Shown here: in pieces, positions 42,901 to 52,700 of the stretch
How the letters are laid out: each line of letters opens with the position of its first letter
How positions within the stretch are numbered: position 1 is the stretch's first letter
Assembly: GCF_038002225.1 (NCBI RefSeq)
Contig: NZ_JBBOCA010000001.1
Span: 3,782,001-3,846,000 of the forward strand
Direction of reading: 5' to 3'
From: Paenibacillus sp. FSL R7-0204
GTDB lineage: Bacteria > Bacillota > Bacilli > Paenibacillales > Paenibacillaceae
DNA: 64,000 nucleotides
Made by a program: the position numbers and the translations under genes
Notes under the pieces: generated by a model
The model's input: only the letters and a program-made list of their open reading frames with translations
Database searches by the model: none
Told to the model about the DNA's origin: nothing

Positions 42901-45900
42901 GGTGAACATGGGCCAACTGCCGGTATGAATCGTCTGCGACATCACTTGACGAATGTCGTCCAGCCGTGAGACGCGCTCCGATTCGGAGCAGCCGCTTACG
43001 TCTGCCATTCTCACCGGATAAGGCGGAACCTCTTCCAGAATCTGCTGCATGCCATCCGGCATAACCCTTGCCCGCAGCATAGGATGCCGCTTAATAAGTG
43101 TCTGGAAGCATTGTTCGAAATGTTCAATATCAAGCCCAGCAAACTCCATCTCCTGATAGACATGAGTAGCGGCGCTGTCTGTCCGTCTTCCGCTCCAGTA
43201 AGCCATCTGTACCTCGGTCAAAGGAAAAGGCTCAAAAGCTTCTTCCGGCGATACTATAAATTCGGGTAAGCCCACTCTGGATGAGCTTCCCGTCTCTGAC
43301 AAAGGTGCCGCCGCAACGTCATCCAGTTCTGATGCCATGTTGGCAATGGTGGAGGCGATAAGCAGCTCCCGGAGCGTCAGCTCCACCTGCATCCTGGAGC
43401 GGATTTCAGCCAGCAGCTTGACAGCCAACAGTGAATTACCACCCAAATCAAAAAAATGATCGTGTATTCCGACGCTGGTCCGGTTCAGCACCTCACCCCA
43501 TATCTCGGCGAGCCGGATCTCAGTTGTGCTTCGCGGCGCTGTGTAGCTGCGGGTTAACACCGCCTTATCCAGTGCCAGCCGTGAAAGGAATTGCCGGTCT
43601 ACCTTGCGGTTCGGTGTTAAAGGCAGCTCAGCGAGCTTAACAAAACGTGCCGGGATCATATAACTGGGAAGCACCTTACGCAGAATCTCCTTCCAGTCTG
43701 CTTCGTCAGCAATGGCTTCGTTGCCAGCGGCTGAAGCGGACGGCACCCAATACGCTGCCAGCAGGGGTTCTCCCTGTCCGTCGTCGCAAGCGACTACGGC
43801 GCTTGCCGCAATCTCTGGCTGAAGGTTCAACTGCTGTTCAATCTCAGAAGGCTCGATGCGGAAGCCGCGCAGCTTGAGCTGCTGGTCATTACGGCCGAGA
43901 TAGACCATTGCTCCTCCAGGCAGCAGCCGGACCCGGTCCCCTGTGTTAAATAGCCGCCCTCCCGCCTTATCCAGCGGGTTCGTGATGAACTTCTGCGCGG
44001 TCAGCTCAGGCTGACGGTGATAACCGGCCGTTACGCCGTCACCTCCGATGTACAGGGTACCTTCGGCTCCGTACGGCACAAGAGCCAGTGCTTCATCCAT
44101 GATCCAGCAGGTTGTACGTCCGATCGGTCTGCCAATCGGGACTTTGTGCAAAAGCTCGTCCGGCATAAGCTTGTGGGCCAGAGACCATACCGCCGTTTCG
44201 GTGGGACCATACAGATTCCATACCGCCTTACCCCGTTGCAACAATTGTGCAGCCATCTCCGTCTTTAGTTCCTCACCGCCGCAGAGTACGGTCATATGCG
44301 GTGAACCCTGCCAGCCCTCCGCCAGCAGCAGCCTCCACAATACCGGTGTTGCCTGCATAATGGTCGGCTTATAACGATTCATATTCTCCATAAGCTGTGC
44401 CGGATTGCTGCTGCTTCCCTGCTGTGGAAAGATCACCGTTGAGCCTGCGGATAATGGCAAGAACAGCTCAAGCAAGAAAATATCAAATGAGCATGTCGTG
44501 ACAGACAACAGCGAATCCCCGGCATTCAGCTGCAGCAGGTCCTGCATGGCATATAGGAAATGGACCGCATTGCGGTGAGTCACGGCTACCCCTTTGGGCA
44601 GGCCTGTACTCCCGGAGGTATAAATCATATAAGCGTGCTGTGGTTGTTCAGATGCCCAGGAGTCAGCTGGAGCATGATTAGTCTGCCAACATAGGCTGCC
44701 TGGGCTGATGTCGCAGCAACGATGGTTGCCGAACCGCCCGGCTTCCGCAGGATGATCTACCAGAATGCAGTCCAGCCCGGCGTGGCCCGCAATGTACTGC
44801 AGCCGCTGCTCCGGGAAGTCCGGGTCAAGCGGAACATAAGCGCTGCCGCTGATCAGAATGCCCAGGATGCCAGCCGCCAGCTCGAATGAAGAACGGGCAC
44901 AGATCCCAATACGGCGGCCCGGCCCTGCGCCGACAGAGCACTGTAAATAGGCTGCTAACCGCTCTGCCGCCCCATACAATTCGGCATAAGTATAGGAACG
45001 CGGGCCACATACAATAGCAATGGCTGATGGACTAGCAGCGGCTTGCTGCTCTACCAGTGAATACAGTGTCGCTTGCTCCGGGTAAACAACCCCCGGGCCA
45101 GTGCCTGCCTTATGCAGTTCCGCAGCTTCAAACGGGGAAATCAAGGGAAGCTGCGGGAGCGTCTGCTGCGCTGTCGCCGGCAAATGACCAAGCATCCAGA
45201 CATAGTTGGCGAGCAGTCCTTCGGCTATTCTTTTGTCATAGAGATCAGTGTTGTATTCCAGCATGACATCCAAATGGTGGAGATGCTCGATAACTTCCAG
45301 TGTGATATCAAATTTGGCAGACGGCTGAGTCCACTTCTGCGGCGTGCAGACAGCACCGTCCAGTTGATCTAATGACTTGCCGCCTTGCTGGAAGATAAAA
45401 AAGAGCTGGAATAAAGGCGAATAAGCCATGTCCCGGGGCGGATTCAATGCATCCAGTACATGCTCGAACGGGATGTCCTGAGCTTTCAGGGCTCCAAGCA
45501 CGGTCTGCATGGTCAGTTGCAGAACCTCTGTGAAGCTGCCTGCTTCGCGGATATCCGTTCGTAACACCACATTGTTCACGAAGCAGCCCAGCATCTCTTC
45601 GGTTTCTTCACGGCATCTTCCCGCTGTCGGAGTGCCGACCACAACGTCACCCCTGCCGGTATATCGGTACAGCAGCACGTTAAAGGCAGCCAGCACAGTC
45701 ATGAAGAGCGAGGCGCCTGCCGACCTTGCGAGAACTCTGAGCGCTTCAAGCTCCTCCGCTTCGATCCGCAGCATGCAGCTGTCTCCGCCCGAGGTCAGCA
45801 AGCGCGGGCGCGGGCAGGATGAAGGAATTGTATAGAAAGGATCTGCGCCCTCCAGCTGCTCTTTCCAGTAATGCAGACCTTCTGTCAGCATCTCTGCCTG

Positions 45901-46575
45901 CATCCATTCTCTCTGCCAGCAGGCATAATCGGCATAGTCGTATGCACGGTGATTATCCGGTGGGCTCATGCCCTTGCATAATACGTTATAGAGCTGCACC
46001 CATTCTTCTGTAAGCAATCTAAGCGACCAGCCATCGGCAACAATATGATGAATGACGAACACCAGCATGTGGTCGTCTTCTGCCAGCTCGTATAATCCGG
46101 CGCGCAGCAAGGGCGGCCTGCCGAGATCAAACGGCTGCGTAAGCAGCGGCTGGGCCGCTTGTTCGACCTGGCGCAGCCGCTCCGCTTCCGTTGCCCCTGT
46201 AACCTTGACCTGCAGCAGCGGAATGGCGCTGTCGGCGGCGATGTGCTGCTGCGGTTTCCCTTCTGCAGCGGTGAATGAGGTCCGGAAGCTCTCGTGCGCA
46301 GCCGCCAGCAAGCGCAGGCTGGCTTCCAAATGATCCTTCTTCACCGCACCGGTAATTCGGATGGCCTGATGCAGATGATAACTGGAGGCGGTGCCGCCGA
46401 GCTGTTCCATCAGCCATAAACGCTCCTGGCTGTAGGACAACGGTAATCCATTGCCTTCGCGTGTTTGTTTGTCCAAAGGAATCTGCAGTACGGGAATACC
46501 CCGTTCCCGCATTTGCCGCCGGAACCATTCTTTGTGCTCAGGTGACAATGAGGAGAAGGTTACTTGTTCAGCCAT
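40000..46575 (-). CDS. NRPS: C-A(Gly-like)-PCP-Cy-A(Cys)-PCP
   Basis: 2191 residues; the ATG shares a base with the previous stop and GGAGGGAAGGGG precedes it. C domain with HHIVADG (176-182). First A domain (~490-1000) contains YTSGSTGLPKG and TCSFDIFLLELF, and the pocket reads approximately D-I-L-Q-(V/L)-x-L-V-W, closest to glycine codes. PCP (GGNSLL) follows, then a cyclisation domain with FDLMIADALS and a second A domain with SLSFDLSVFDIFG, VTVWNSVPAF, LLSGDWIP and GGATEAAIW, a Cys code as in the downstream module. Terminal PCP (GGNSLKL). It should add Gly and then a thiazoline from Cys. No oxidase is built in here. Confidence 0.9.
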   Translation of the reverse strand: MAEQVTFSSLSPEHKEWFRRQMRERGIPVLQIPLDKQTREGNGLPLSYSQERLWLMEQLGGTASSYHLHQAIRITGAVKKDHLEASLRLLAAAHESFRTSFTAAEGKPQQHIAADSAIPLLQVKVTGATEAERLRQVEQAAQPLLTQPFDLGRPPLLRAGLYELAEDDHMLVFVIHHIVADGWSLRLLTEEWVQLYNVLCKGMSPPDNHRAYDYADYACWQREWMQAEMLTEGLHYWKEQLEGADPFYTIPSSCPRPRLLTSGGDSCMLRIEAEELEALRVLARSAGASLFMTVLAAFNVLLYRYTGRGDVVVGTPTAGRCREETEEMLGCFVNNVVLRTDIREAGSFTEVLQLTMQTVLGALKAQDIPFEHVLDALNPPRDMAYSPLFQLFFIFQQGGKSLDQLDGAVCTPQKWTQPSAKFDITLEVIEHLHHLDVMLEYNTDLYDKRIAEGLLANYVWMLGHLPATAQQTLPQLPLISPFEAAELHKAGTGPGVVYPEQATLYSLVEQQAAASPSAIAIVCGPRSYTYAELYGAAERLAAYLQCSVGAGPGRRIGICARSSFELAAGILGILISGSAYVPLDPDFPEQRLQYIAGHAGLDCILVDHPAEAGRFGNHRCCDISPGSLCWQTNHAPADSWASEQPQHAYMIYTSGSTGLPKGVAVTHRNAVHFLYAMQDLLQLNAGDSLLSVTTCSFDIFLLELFLPLSAGSTVIFPQQGSSSNPAQLMENMNRYKPTIMQATPVLWRLLLAEGWQGSPHMTVLCGGEELKTEMAAQLLQRGKAVWNLYGPTETAVWSLAHKLMPDELLHKVPIGRPIGRTTCWIMDEALALVPYGAEGTLYIGGDGVTAGYHRQPELTAQKFITNPLDKAGGRLFNTGDRVRLLPGGAMVYLGRNDQQLKLRGFRIEPSEIEQQLNLQPEIAASAVVACDDGQGEPLLAAYWVPSASAAGNEAIADEADWKEILRKVLPSYMIPARFVKLAELPLTPNRKVDRQFLSRLALDKAVLTRSYTAPRSTTEIRLAEIWGEVLNRTSVGIHDHFFDLGGNSLLAVKLLAEIRSRMQVELTLRELLIASTIANMASELDDVAAAPLSETGSSSRVGLPEFIVSPEEAFEPFPLTEVQMAYWSGRRTDSAATHVYQEMEFAGLDIEHFEQCFQTLIKRHPMLRARVMPDGMQQILEEVPPYPVRMADVSGCSESERVSRLDDIRQVMSQTIHTGSWPMFTIEATRLPEGLTRLHISFDLMIADALSFRIILDELAALYAGTAPLPPLEATFRDYVLALLSVTSADRYRMAQSYWQERLPRLPAGPQLPVAASQGLKRQAFKRWKAVLPASLWSRLSAAARRRGLTSSALLLACYAEVLALYAKQPHFLLNLTLFNRLPLHPQLEHLVGDFTTISLLEVDYRDSLPFGTRAEQLQERLWTDLDHRLYSGIRVTEQLMAHSILSEPVPVVFTSLLDLSDKEQTTAGFDQIFQRRNESDTEARSLSETPQVWLDHQVAERDGELHYNWDAALSKFPPGVLDEMFDIYGSLLRRLAEEEEAWELPLPLADSGSAGFAHRLSLADIDTRHQHIQETQDIALHHGFQRMARTQPNAPALIAGGSTFSYGELNRQANAVAHQLAAYGIQPETLVAVVMEKGWEQVVAVLGILKAGAAYLPVDAGLPAYRIGELLELGQVQVVLVQSSVPACDWATASIHTIEVNGITGNEDIPEYEGDADGIGEQLAYVIFTSGSTGTPKGVMISHRAAVNTLSDINRSYGLNPQDVVLGLSSLSFDLSVFDIFGCLAAGGTLVLPDPQRLRDPAHWLEQVQKHRVTVWNSVPAFMNMLLMYAASEIRLDSLRLCLLSGDWIPASLPGAIHRLSAQAEVIALGGATEAAIWSIQFPVHTVDPAWTNIPYGLSMSGQRVYVLNARMEECPISVPGELYIGGLGVASGYWRDELRSAERFILSPITGERLYRTGDWGRYGSDGVIEFLGRDDLQVKISGYRIELSEIESTLKTCPGVQEAAVLAEGGEDARRLRAYVILDSDRQSLPDLATLRSHLRSRLPGYMVPYSISILEQFPLTPNGKTDRKALLAILPETIELAAVPAQSSLEEGIISIWKELLNRPHISREEHFFDLGGNSLKLVQMQLKLQDMLNREIPIIELFRHSSVAAMVEFFGSASGDKSPAGMEQKALDRADRRFQARQTRRR

Positions 46576-49500
46576 TACCCCTTCCCTCCGCTCGGTTTGA
46601 GTTTGTCCTCTGCAAGGCTGCTGGCGATTTCGCCGTTGCTCATGGCAGCTAATTCCTGGAACAAACCTGCAATGGATTGCTCCTTGCGTGTCTCCACGGA
46701 CGTATTCGCCAGTAATCCGGCCATTCCGCTAACGGTTGGATGAAGGAATATGCTCTCGATGGACAGTTGTGTGCCCAATGCTTGCCGAATCCGGTCCAGT
46801 ACCTGGGTGGCCAGCAGCGAATGACCTCCCAGCTCGAAAAAGTTATCATCTGCACCCACCGGATGAATATGTAGCTCGCGCTCCAAAATCTCCACGAGCT
46901 GCTGTTCGATGCTCCCCTCCGCTGCACGGTATGCTGCGGATACCTTGGGGCGGGCATGGTGTAAGCCGGTTTGATGTTGCGCGGGAATGGGAGTGAACGG
47001 CAAGGCTGTCCCGGATGCTTGTGACGCATCCATAACTGTGGCATTTGAAGCGGACGGTGCAGCTTCGGGATACACCCAGTAGCTCTGCCGGGAGAATGCA
47101 TACGTTGGCAGCGGAACCCGCCGGCGCGTCTCATTTCCGAAATAAAGCCCCCAATCCACATCTGCACCGCATACCCATAGCTTGGCTATAGCCTGGGCCA
47201 GCACGTGCGTATCCTCTTCCTGTCTCTGGACAGAACGCAAGGCGGGCACCCATAGACTGTCATCTTCCGCTGCCGGATTCTGCCGCCCAAGACTACATAA
47301 TGTGGAGCCGGGTCCTAATTCGACAAACAACCGGTTTCCTTCGCTCAGCAGGACCCCAAGTCCATCCATAAAGACAACCGGCTCGAGGATATGCCGGGTC
47401 CAGTACCCGGGGTCAATCGCCTCCTCAGCCTTCAGCCAGTTACCGGTAAGACAGGACATGATTGGAACAGAAGGTTCCTTTAGCTCCACCTGCAGCAACA
47501 GCTCATGGTAAGCTGCGGTCATCGGCTGCATCAGCGGCGAATGGAAGGCATGAGAGGTAGCTAGTTTTTTATTAAAAACGCCTTCATCTGTCAGCCGCTG
47601 TTCCAGCTTGGCAATGGCGGCCTCTTCTCCCGACAACACGCATAGACCGGGGCTGTTGACCGCTGCCAGCGTGATTCTCTCTTGCAAATATCCGTGTACT
47701 GCTTCACGGCTGAGCCCAACCGCCAGCATTGCTCCGCTTTCGGTCCGGGACATCCATTCTGCCCTGCGGCAGACCAGCATAACGGCATCTTCGAGCTGGA
47801 ACACACCTGCGATTGCTGCTGCGGCGTACTCTCCCAGACTATGACCGATCATGGCCTGTGGACGAAGTCCCCTGCTGATCAGAAGCTGGGCCATAGCGTA
47901 CTCAACAGCAAATAACAGCGGCTGGGTAAGCGCGGTCTCGTTCACATCCAGGGCTTGCGGATAATTCTTCAGGGATTGCATCAATGGCTTAATATCCATT
48001 CCCGTCAGGCTATGAATCTGCACTGCGCAGCGGTCGTAATACTCGCGAAATACCGGCTCAGCAGCGTATAGGTCTGCAGCCATCCCGCTATATTGCGAGC
48101 CTTGCCCCGTGAACATAAACACCAGAGGACGGCTCCTGGAAGGACTTTCTCCCTGGTATAGCCCTTGCGGGTCCGATGCTTCCAATGCCAGGACAGCTTC
48201 TTCCTGCGTGGAGCAGACCACAGCCGCCCTGATCCCGAACGGCTGCCGTCCAACCGATAGTGTATATGCCACATCCGCTAGTTTCGTCTGTGTCTCTTCG
48301 CGCAAATAGTGCTGCAGCCGGGACAGATTACCGGCACGGGAGGTCTCGGATTTCGCTGACACTGGGAGAATATGCCACCTCGGCGCGGCCGGTGCACTCT
48401 CCATACACGGACCCTCTTCAAGAACCACGTGGGCATTGGTGCCGCCCATACCGAGCGAGTTCACTCCGGCGCGGCGCGGGTAGGCTTGCTCCTTCCAATC
48501 TATAAGCCCTGTGTTTACGTAAAAAGGACTGCCGTCAAAGTCAATCGCCGGGTTAGGGCGCTCATAATTGAGCGTTGGCGGAATTTGCTTGTGGTGCAGC
48601 ATCAGCGTCGCTTTGATGAATCCGGCAATGCCGGCGGCAGAATCGAGATGCCCTATGTTCGTCTTGACCGAACCGATCGGGCAATACCTACGCTGATTCG
48701 TGCCAAGGCGGAACGCTTGGGTCAACGCCTCTATTTCAATGGGATCGCCCATCCGAGTGCCGGTTCCATGCGCTTCAATGTAACCGATCGTCTCCGGGTG
48801 AACCTCTGCCAGCGCCTGAGCCGAAGCGATGACTTCGGATTGGGCGCCTACGCTTGGTGCGGTATAGCTGATTTTATCCGCTCCGTCATTGTTGACAGCA
48901 AATCCCTTGATGACAGACCAGATATGATCCTTGTCGCGAATCGCTTCATCCAGCCGTTTCAGTACGACAAGACCGTAACCGTTGCCAGGAACAAATCCGC
49001 TGCTATTCTCGTCAAAAGCGCGGCAGTGCCCGTCCGCTGACATAATTCCTCCAGGCTCAAACAGGTAGCCTGCACGTTCTGGCGGGCCAACCGTGATGCC
49101 TCCAGCCAGTGCCGTGTCACATTGATAGGTCAACAGACTCTGTGCTGCCATGCAGACGGAGACCAGAGAGGTGGACGATGAGGACTGCACTGCTATCGAC
49201 GGGCCTTTGAGGTTCAGGCGATAGGAGATCGTTGTAGCCATACTGTCTTTGTCATTGCCGATGGCAGCCTGCAAATTACCGGTGGCCAGCATTTTTTGAA
49301 TATGAGGATAGAGGTTCAGGAACAGATATGAGCTCATGCTTTTTCCTACAAAAACGCCCATGGAGCTTCCACACTCCGCAGATTGGTAGCCAGCATGCTC
49401 CAGCGCTTCCCAAGCACATTCGAGCATCATCCGATGCTGGGGGTCCATAAGCTCCGCATCCTTGGGATTGATCCCGAAAAAAGCGGCATCAAACGCATCA

Positions 49501-49724
49501 AGCTGGCCGATCTCCCCTTTGGCCCGGACATAATTCGGTTGACTGAGAATTTCGGGATCAACGCCTGCCTCCTCCAACTCCCGGCTGGAGTAATGGGAAA
49601 TACATTCTTTTCCCCCCGTCAGATTCTGCCAGAAGGCTTCCAGGTTCTCGGACTGCGGGAATCTTCCTGCCATGCCGATAACCGCAATTTCATTTCCGTT
49701 ATAAGGATACTCAGGATGACTCAT
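46575..49724 (-). CDS. PKS module KS(Cys183Ser)-AT-ACP
   Basis: 1049 residues with AAGGAGGAAT upstream. KS 10-435: the active-site motif reads VQSSSSTSL, with Ser183 (codon 49178-49176) in place of the condensing Cys; His319 (HGTGT) and His359 (NIGHL) remain. AT ~535-835 has GQGSQ, GHSLGE (Ser629) and HAFHS (725-729), a malonyl-CoA pattern. ACP Ser969 (GGHSLL). A Cys-less KS that keeps its His pair resembles KSQ-like decarboxylating or non-elongating KS domains. It follows the C-A-PCP gene by 5 nt and precedes the Gly/Cys NRPS, so it sits inside the chain, not at an obvious start. Confidence 0.88.
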   Translation of the reverse strand: MSHPEYPYNGNEIAVIGMAGRFPQSENLEAFWQNLTGGKECISHYSSRELEEAGVDPEILSQPNYVRAKGEIGQLDAFDAAFFGINPKDAELMDPQHRMMLECAWEALEHAGYQSAECGSSMGVFVGKSMSSYLFLNLYPHIQKMLATGNLQAAIGNDKDSMATTISYRLNLKGPSIAVQSSSSTSLVSVCMAAQSLLTYQCDTALAGGITVGPPERAGYLFEPGGIMSADGHCRAFDENSSGFVPGNGYGLVVLKRLDEAIRDKDHIWSVIKGFAVNNDGADKISYTAPSVGAQSEVIASAQALAEVHPETIGYIEAHGTGTRMGDPIEIEALTQAFRLGTNQRRYCPIGSVKTNIGHLDSAAGIAGFIKATLMLHHKQIPPTLNYERPNPAIDFDGSPFYVNTGLIDWKEQAYPRRAGVNSLGMGGTNAHVVLEEGPCMESAPAAPRWHILPVSAKSETSRAGNLSRLQHYLREETQTKLADVAYTLSVGRQPFGIRAAVVCSTQEEAVLALEASDPQGLYQGESPSRSRPLVFMFTGQGSQYSGMAADLYAAEPVFREYYDRCAVQIHSLTGMDIKPLMQSLKNYPQALDVNETALTQPLLFAVEYAMAQLLISRGLRPQAMIGHSLGEYAAAAIAGVFQLEDAVMLVCRRAEWMSRTESGAMLAVGLSREAVHGYLQERITLAAVNSPGLCVLSGEEAAIAKLEQRLTDEGVFNKKLATSHAFHSPLMQPMTAAYHELLLQVELKEPSVPIMSCLTGNWLKAEEAIDPGYWTRHILEPVVFMDGLGVLLSEGNRLFVELGPGSTLCSLGRQNPAAEDDSLWVPALRSVQRQEEDTHVLAQAIAKLWVCGADVDWGLYFGNETRRRVPLPTYAFSRQSYWVYPEAAPSASNATVMDASQASGTALPFTPIPAQHQTGLHHARPKVSAAYRAAEGSIEQQLVEILERELHIHPVGADDNFFELGGHSLLATQVLDRIRQALGTQLSIESIFLHPTVSGMAGLLANTSVETRKEQSIAGLFQELAAMSNGEIASSLAEDKLKPSGGKG

Positions 49725-49729
49725 AGCAT

Positions 49730-52700
49730 CTATTCCTCCTTCTCTATGGTGCTGCGAACCGCTACGGAAGAAGCTGTTTTCCGGTAACGGAGAAATGCGT
49801 TTTTTTGCTTCGCGGCCGTCTCGTAAATGTCAGTCCCCAGAGTATTGCGCGAGCCTTCACTGAGATATCCGGCAAGTGAACGGACCGTAGGGTATTTGAA
49901 CAAATCCACCAGCGTTAGCGGAACGGGAAATTCCCGGCTGAGCCGGTCATGCACTTTGGCGAGCAGCAGCGAATGTCCGCCGAGATCAAAAAAGTTGTCT
50001 TCCACGCCAAAGTGCGGGAGCTGTAGAATCTCCCCCCAGAGCTTTGCAATGGTTATCTCTGTGGCGGTCTGGGGCTGTTCATAGGCGGCCCCGTTACGGG
50101 GAAGGCTCTCGCCAGGCTGCGGAAGGGCAGAAATTTCCAGCTTGCCGTTGGCATTGTATGGAATACGCTCAAGTTGAATATAAGCTGCTGGCTTCATGTA
50201 CGAAGGTATCCGCGACTCCAGCCAATGCGCCAATTGCTGGCCGATAATGCTCGCTTGGCTACGGACTGTATAGTATGCGATCAGCCGCAGGTTCCCTTCA
50301 AAATCGGACTGGGGATACACGGCTGCCTCTTCGACTTCCGGGTATGTGCACAAATGCCGCTCTACTTCACTTAGTTCAATCCGGTACCCGCGGATCTGGA
50401 CCTGCCGGTCGCTGCGTCCGATAAAGGCAAGCTCACCGCCGGGAAGCCAATATCCGGTATCTCCTGTCAGAAGCAGACGCTCGCCTTGGCGGAACGGATG
50501 GGGTACAAATGCCGCCTCGCTCAAGTCACTTCGATTCAAATATCCACGGGCCAAGCCATGTCCAGAAATGCAGATTTGTCCCTTGACCCCAATCGGAACC
50601 GGCCGTAGATGAGCGTCCAGCACATAGACTTGCTGATTGGCTACCGGCCGGCCCAGTGAGGCGGACAAGGCTTGCTCCCCAGCTTGGACAGGCTTCATTA
50701 ACTTATACGTACTGCACACGCCGGATTCTGATAGTCCATATCCGTTGGCAATAGCTATTTCGCGCAACTTGTCCACATGAGTGGGTTGTAAGGTCTCTCC
50801 ACCGCTAAGAATGAGGCGAAGCTGGGAAGAGATTCCGCCGTTGCTGTTCAAGCGCCGAATCATAGAGGGTACTGTGCTGAGGATCGTGATGTGATGTTGC
50901 TCCATGTAGGCTCTTAGCTTGTCCGGGTGTAGCACTGTTTCGGTATCCGGCAGGACGAGAGTCCCTCCGGCAGCCAGAATCGGCAGCGTCTCTCCGATGA
51001 AGCTGGCTGAAGCAACCGATGTAATAGGCAGCAGATGATCCGCGTCTGTCACCTGGTACGATAATAGAAAGGAGTAGACCAGGTTATCGATGCTTCGCCG
51101 CTCCAGAAGGACTCCTTTAGGAACTCCTGTCGAACCGGAAGTGAAGATGATAAATGCAAGCGCTTGCGGCGCTAATCCATTGTCCGTTCCCCGCTCGTCC
51201 TGTTCATCGAACACTGGGAGCTGTTCCTCCAGTAAGATTACCCGCTCTGGCGGGAGCGGCAGCAGCACGGAATGAACGGCATCACTCAGTGCATACACGT
51301 CGCCAAGCTCCTCTACCATCTGCCGTATACGTTCCTTGGGCATAGCAGGATCAACGGGTACCACGGCTCCTCCTGCTTTGGATATGGCAAGTGCAGCGGC
51401 CACACATCGTCCCGAGGAAGGCAGGCAGACAATCACCGGCATCTCCGCATAGAAATGTTTGTCCCTAAGTTGTGCCGCAAGATGGTTCGCCCACTGATTC
51501 AGGGTACGGTAACTAAGTGCATGTTCTCCCTCAAGCACCGCGCATTTCTCTGGAGTTAGGCCAGCTCTGCGCTCAATCCAGCTTACAAATCCATGTTCCG
51601 GTAGGGGCTGCTCCGTTTCGTTCCATGTCCGTATAATCATTTTCTCTTCTGAGGCCTCCAACAGATTGAGACGTCCAAGCGTCTCCTGCGGATCGTTCAG
51701 AGCGGCCATCGTCAGCCGGATAAAATGCCCGATCATTCGTCTCACTGTTGCTCTTGTGAAGAGATCGGAGCTGAATTCAAATGTCCCCCGTAGTCCTCCG
51801 TCCTCCTCCCAGCAGGATACGGACAGATCATTCTGGGCAATTCCGATGTCCAGCGGGACAGCAGACAAGCGGAGGCCTTGCGCCTCCATGACAGGCAGCT
51901 CCAGATTATCGAGCTGGAACATGGTCTGAAAGACAGGTTGCACGCTTCGCTCGCGGTCCGGATTCAGTCTCTCGACAAGCAGATCGAACGGCAGGTCCTG
52001 ATGGTCAAAAGCCAGCAAAGCCTCTTGCTGAACACTCCTTGCATAGTCTATAAAAGACAGGCCGTCCCCCGGCTGCGTACGGATTACCACAGTATTCACG
52101 AACATCCCGATAAGCGGCTCCAGCTCGGTTCTTGTCCTTCCGGCTACAGGCGTACCGACAAGCAAATCTTCTTCTGCACAGTACCGGAAGAGCAGCGTCT
52201 TGAAGACGGTCAGCAGGAAGTGAAACACTGATAAGCGTTCCTTCCGGCAAAAGCTGCTAATGCGCTCGAATACTTCAGTCTCTATCCGAAACGGCTCCAT
52301 CCCTCCCAAACCCGACATGGTGCTTGGCCGTTTGAAATCGGCAGGTATGTCCAGCATAGGAGGCGCGCCTTCCAGCTTATCCAACCAAAAGGTAAGATCC
52401 CGTGCATACGCCGTCTCTTCGCTCCCGCACTCAAGCCACCTAACATAGTCCCGGTACTGGATCGCAAGCGGCTGCAGGTCAGAAGCTCTCCGGTGTAGCT
52501 CTGCTTCATACAGCTGTGTGAAATCACGAAGGAGGATTCCCTTGGACCAGCCATCCGCAATAATATGATGCATGCGGATGATCCAGATATGCTCCTGTTC
52601 TCCCCTCTGCAGCAGTGTAAAGGAAATTAACGGATCATGCTCCAGGTCTATTGGACTGCCTGCAATGTGTGTGATTTCGGCATGCAGCTCTTCGGAAGAA

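Noticed and set aside
40057..49040. Numerous long plus-strand frames opposite the PKS/NRPS genes
   Set aside because: They are antisense shadows of GC-rich megasynthase genes and match no known protein pattern.
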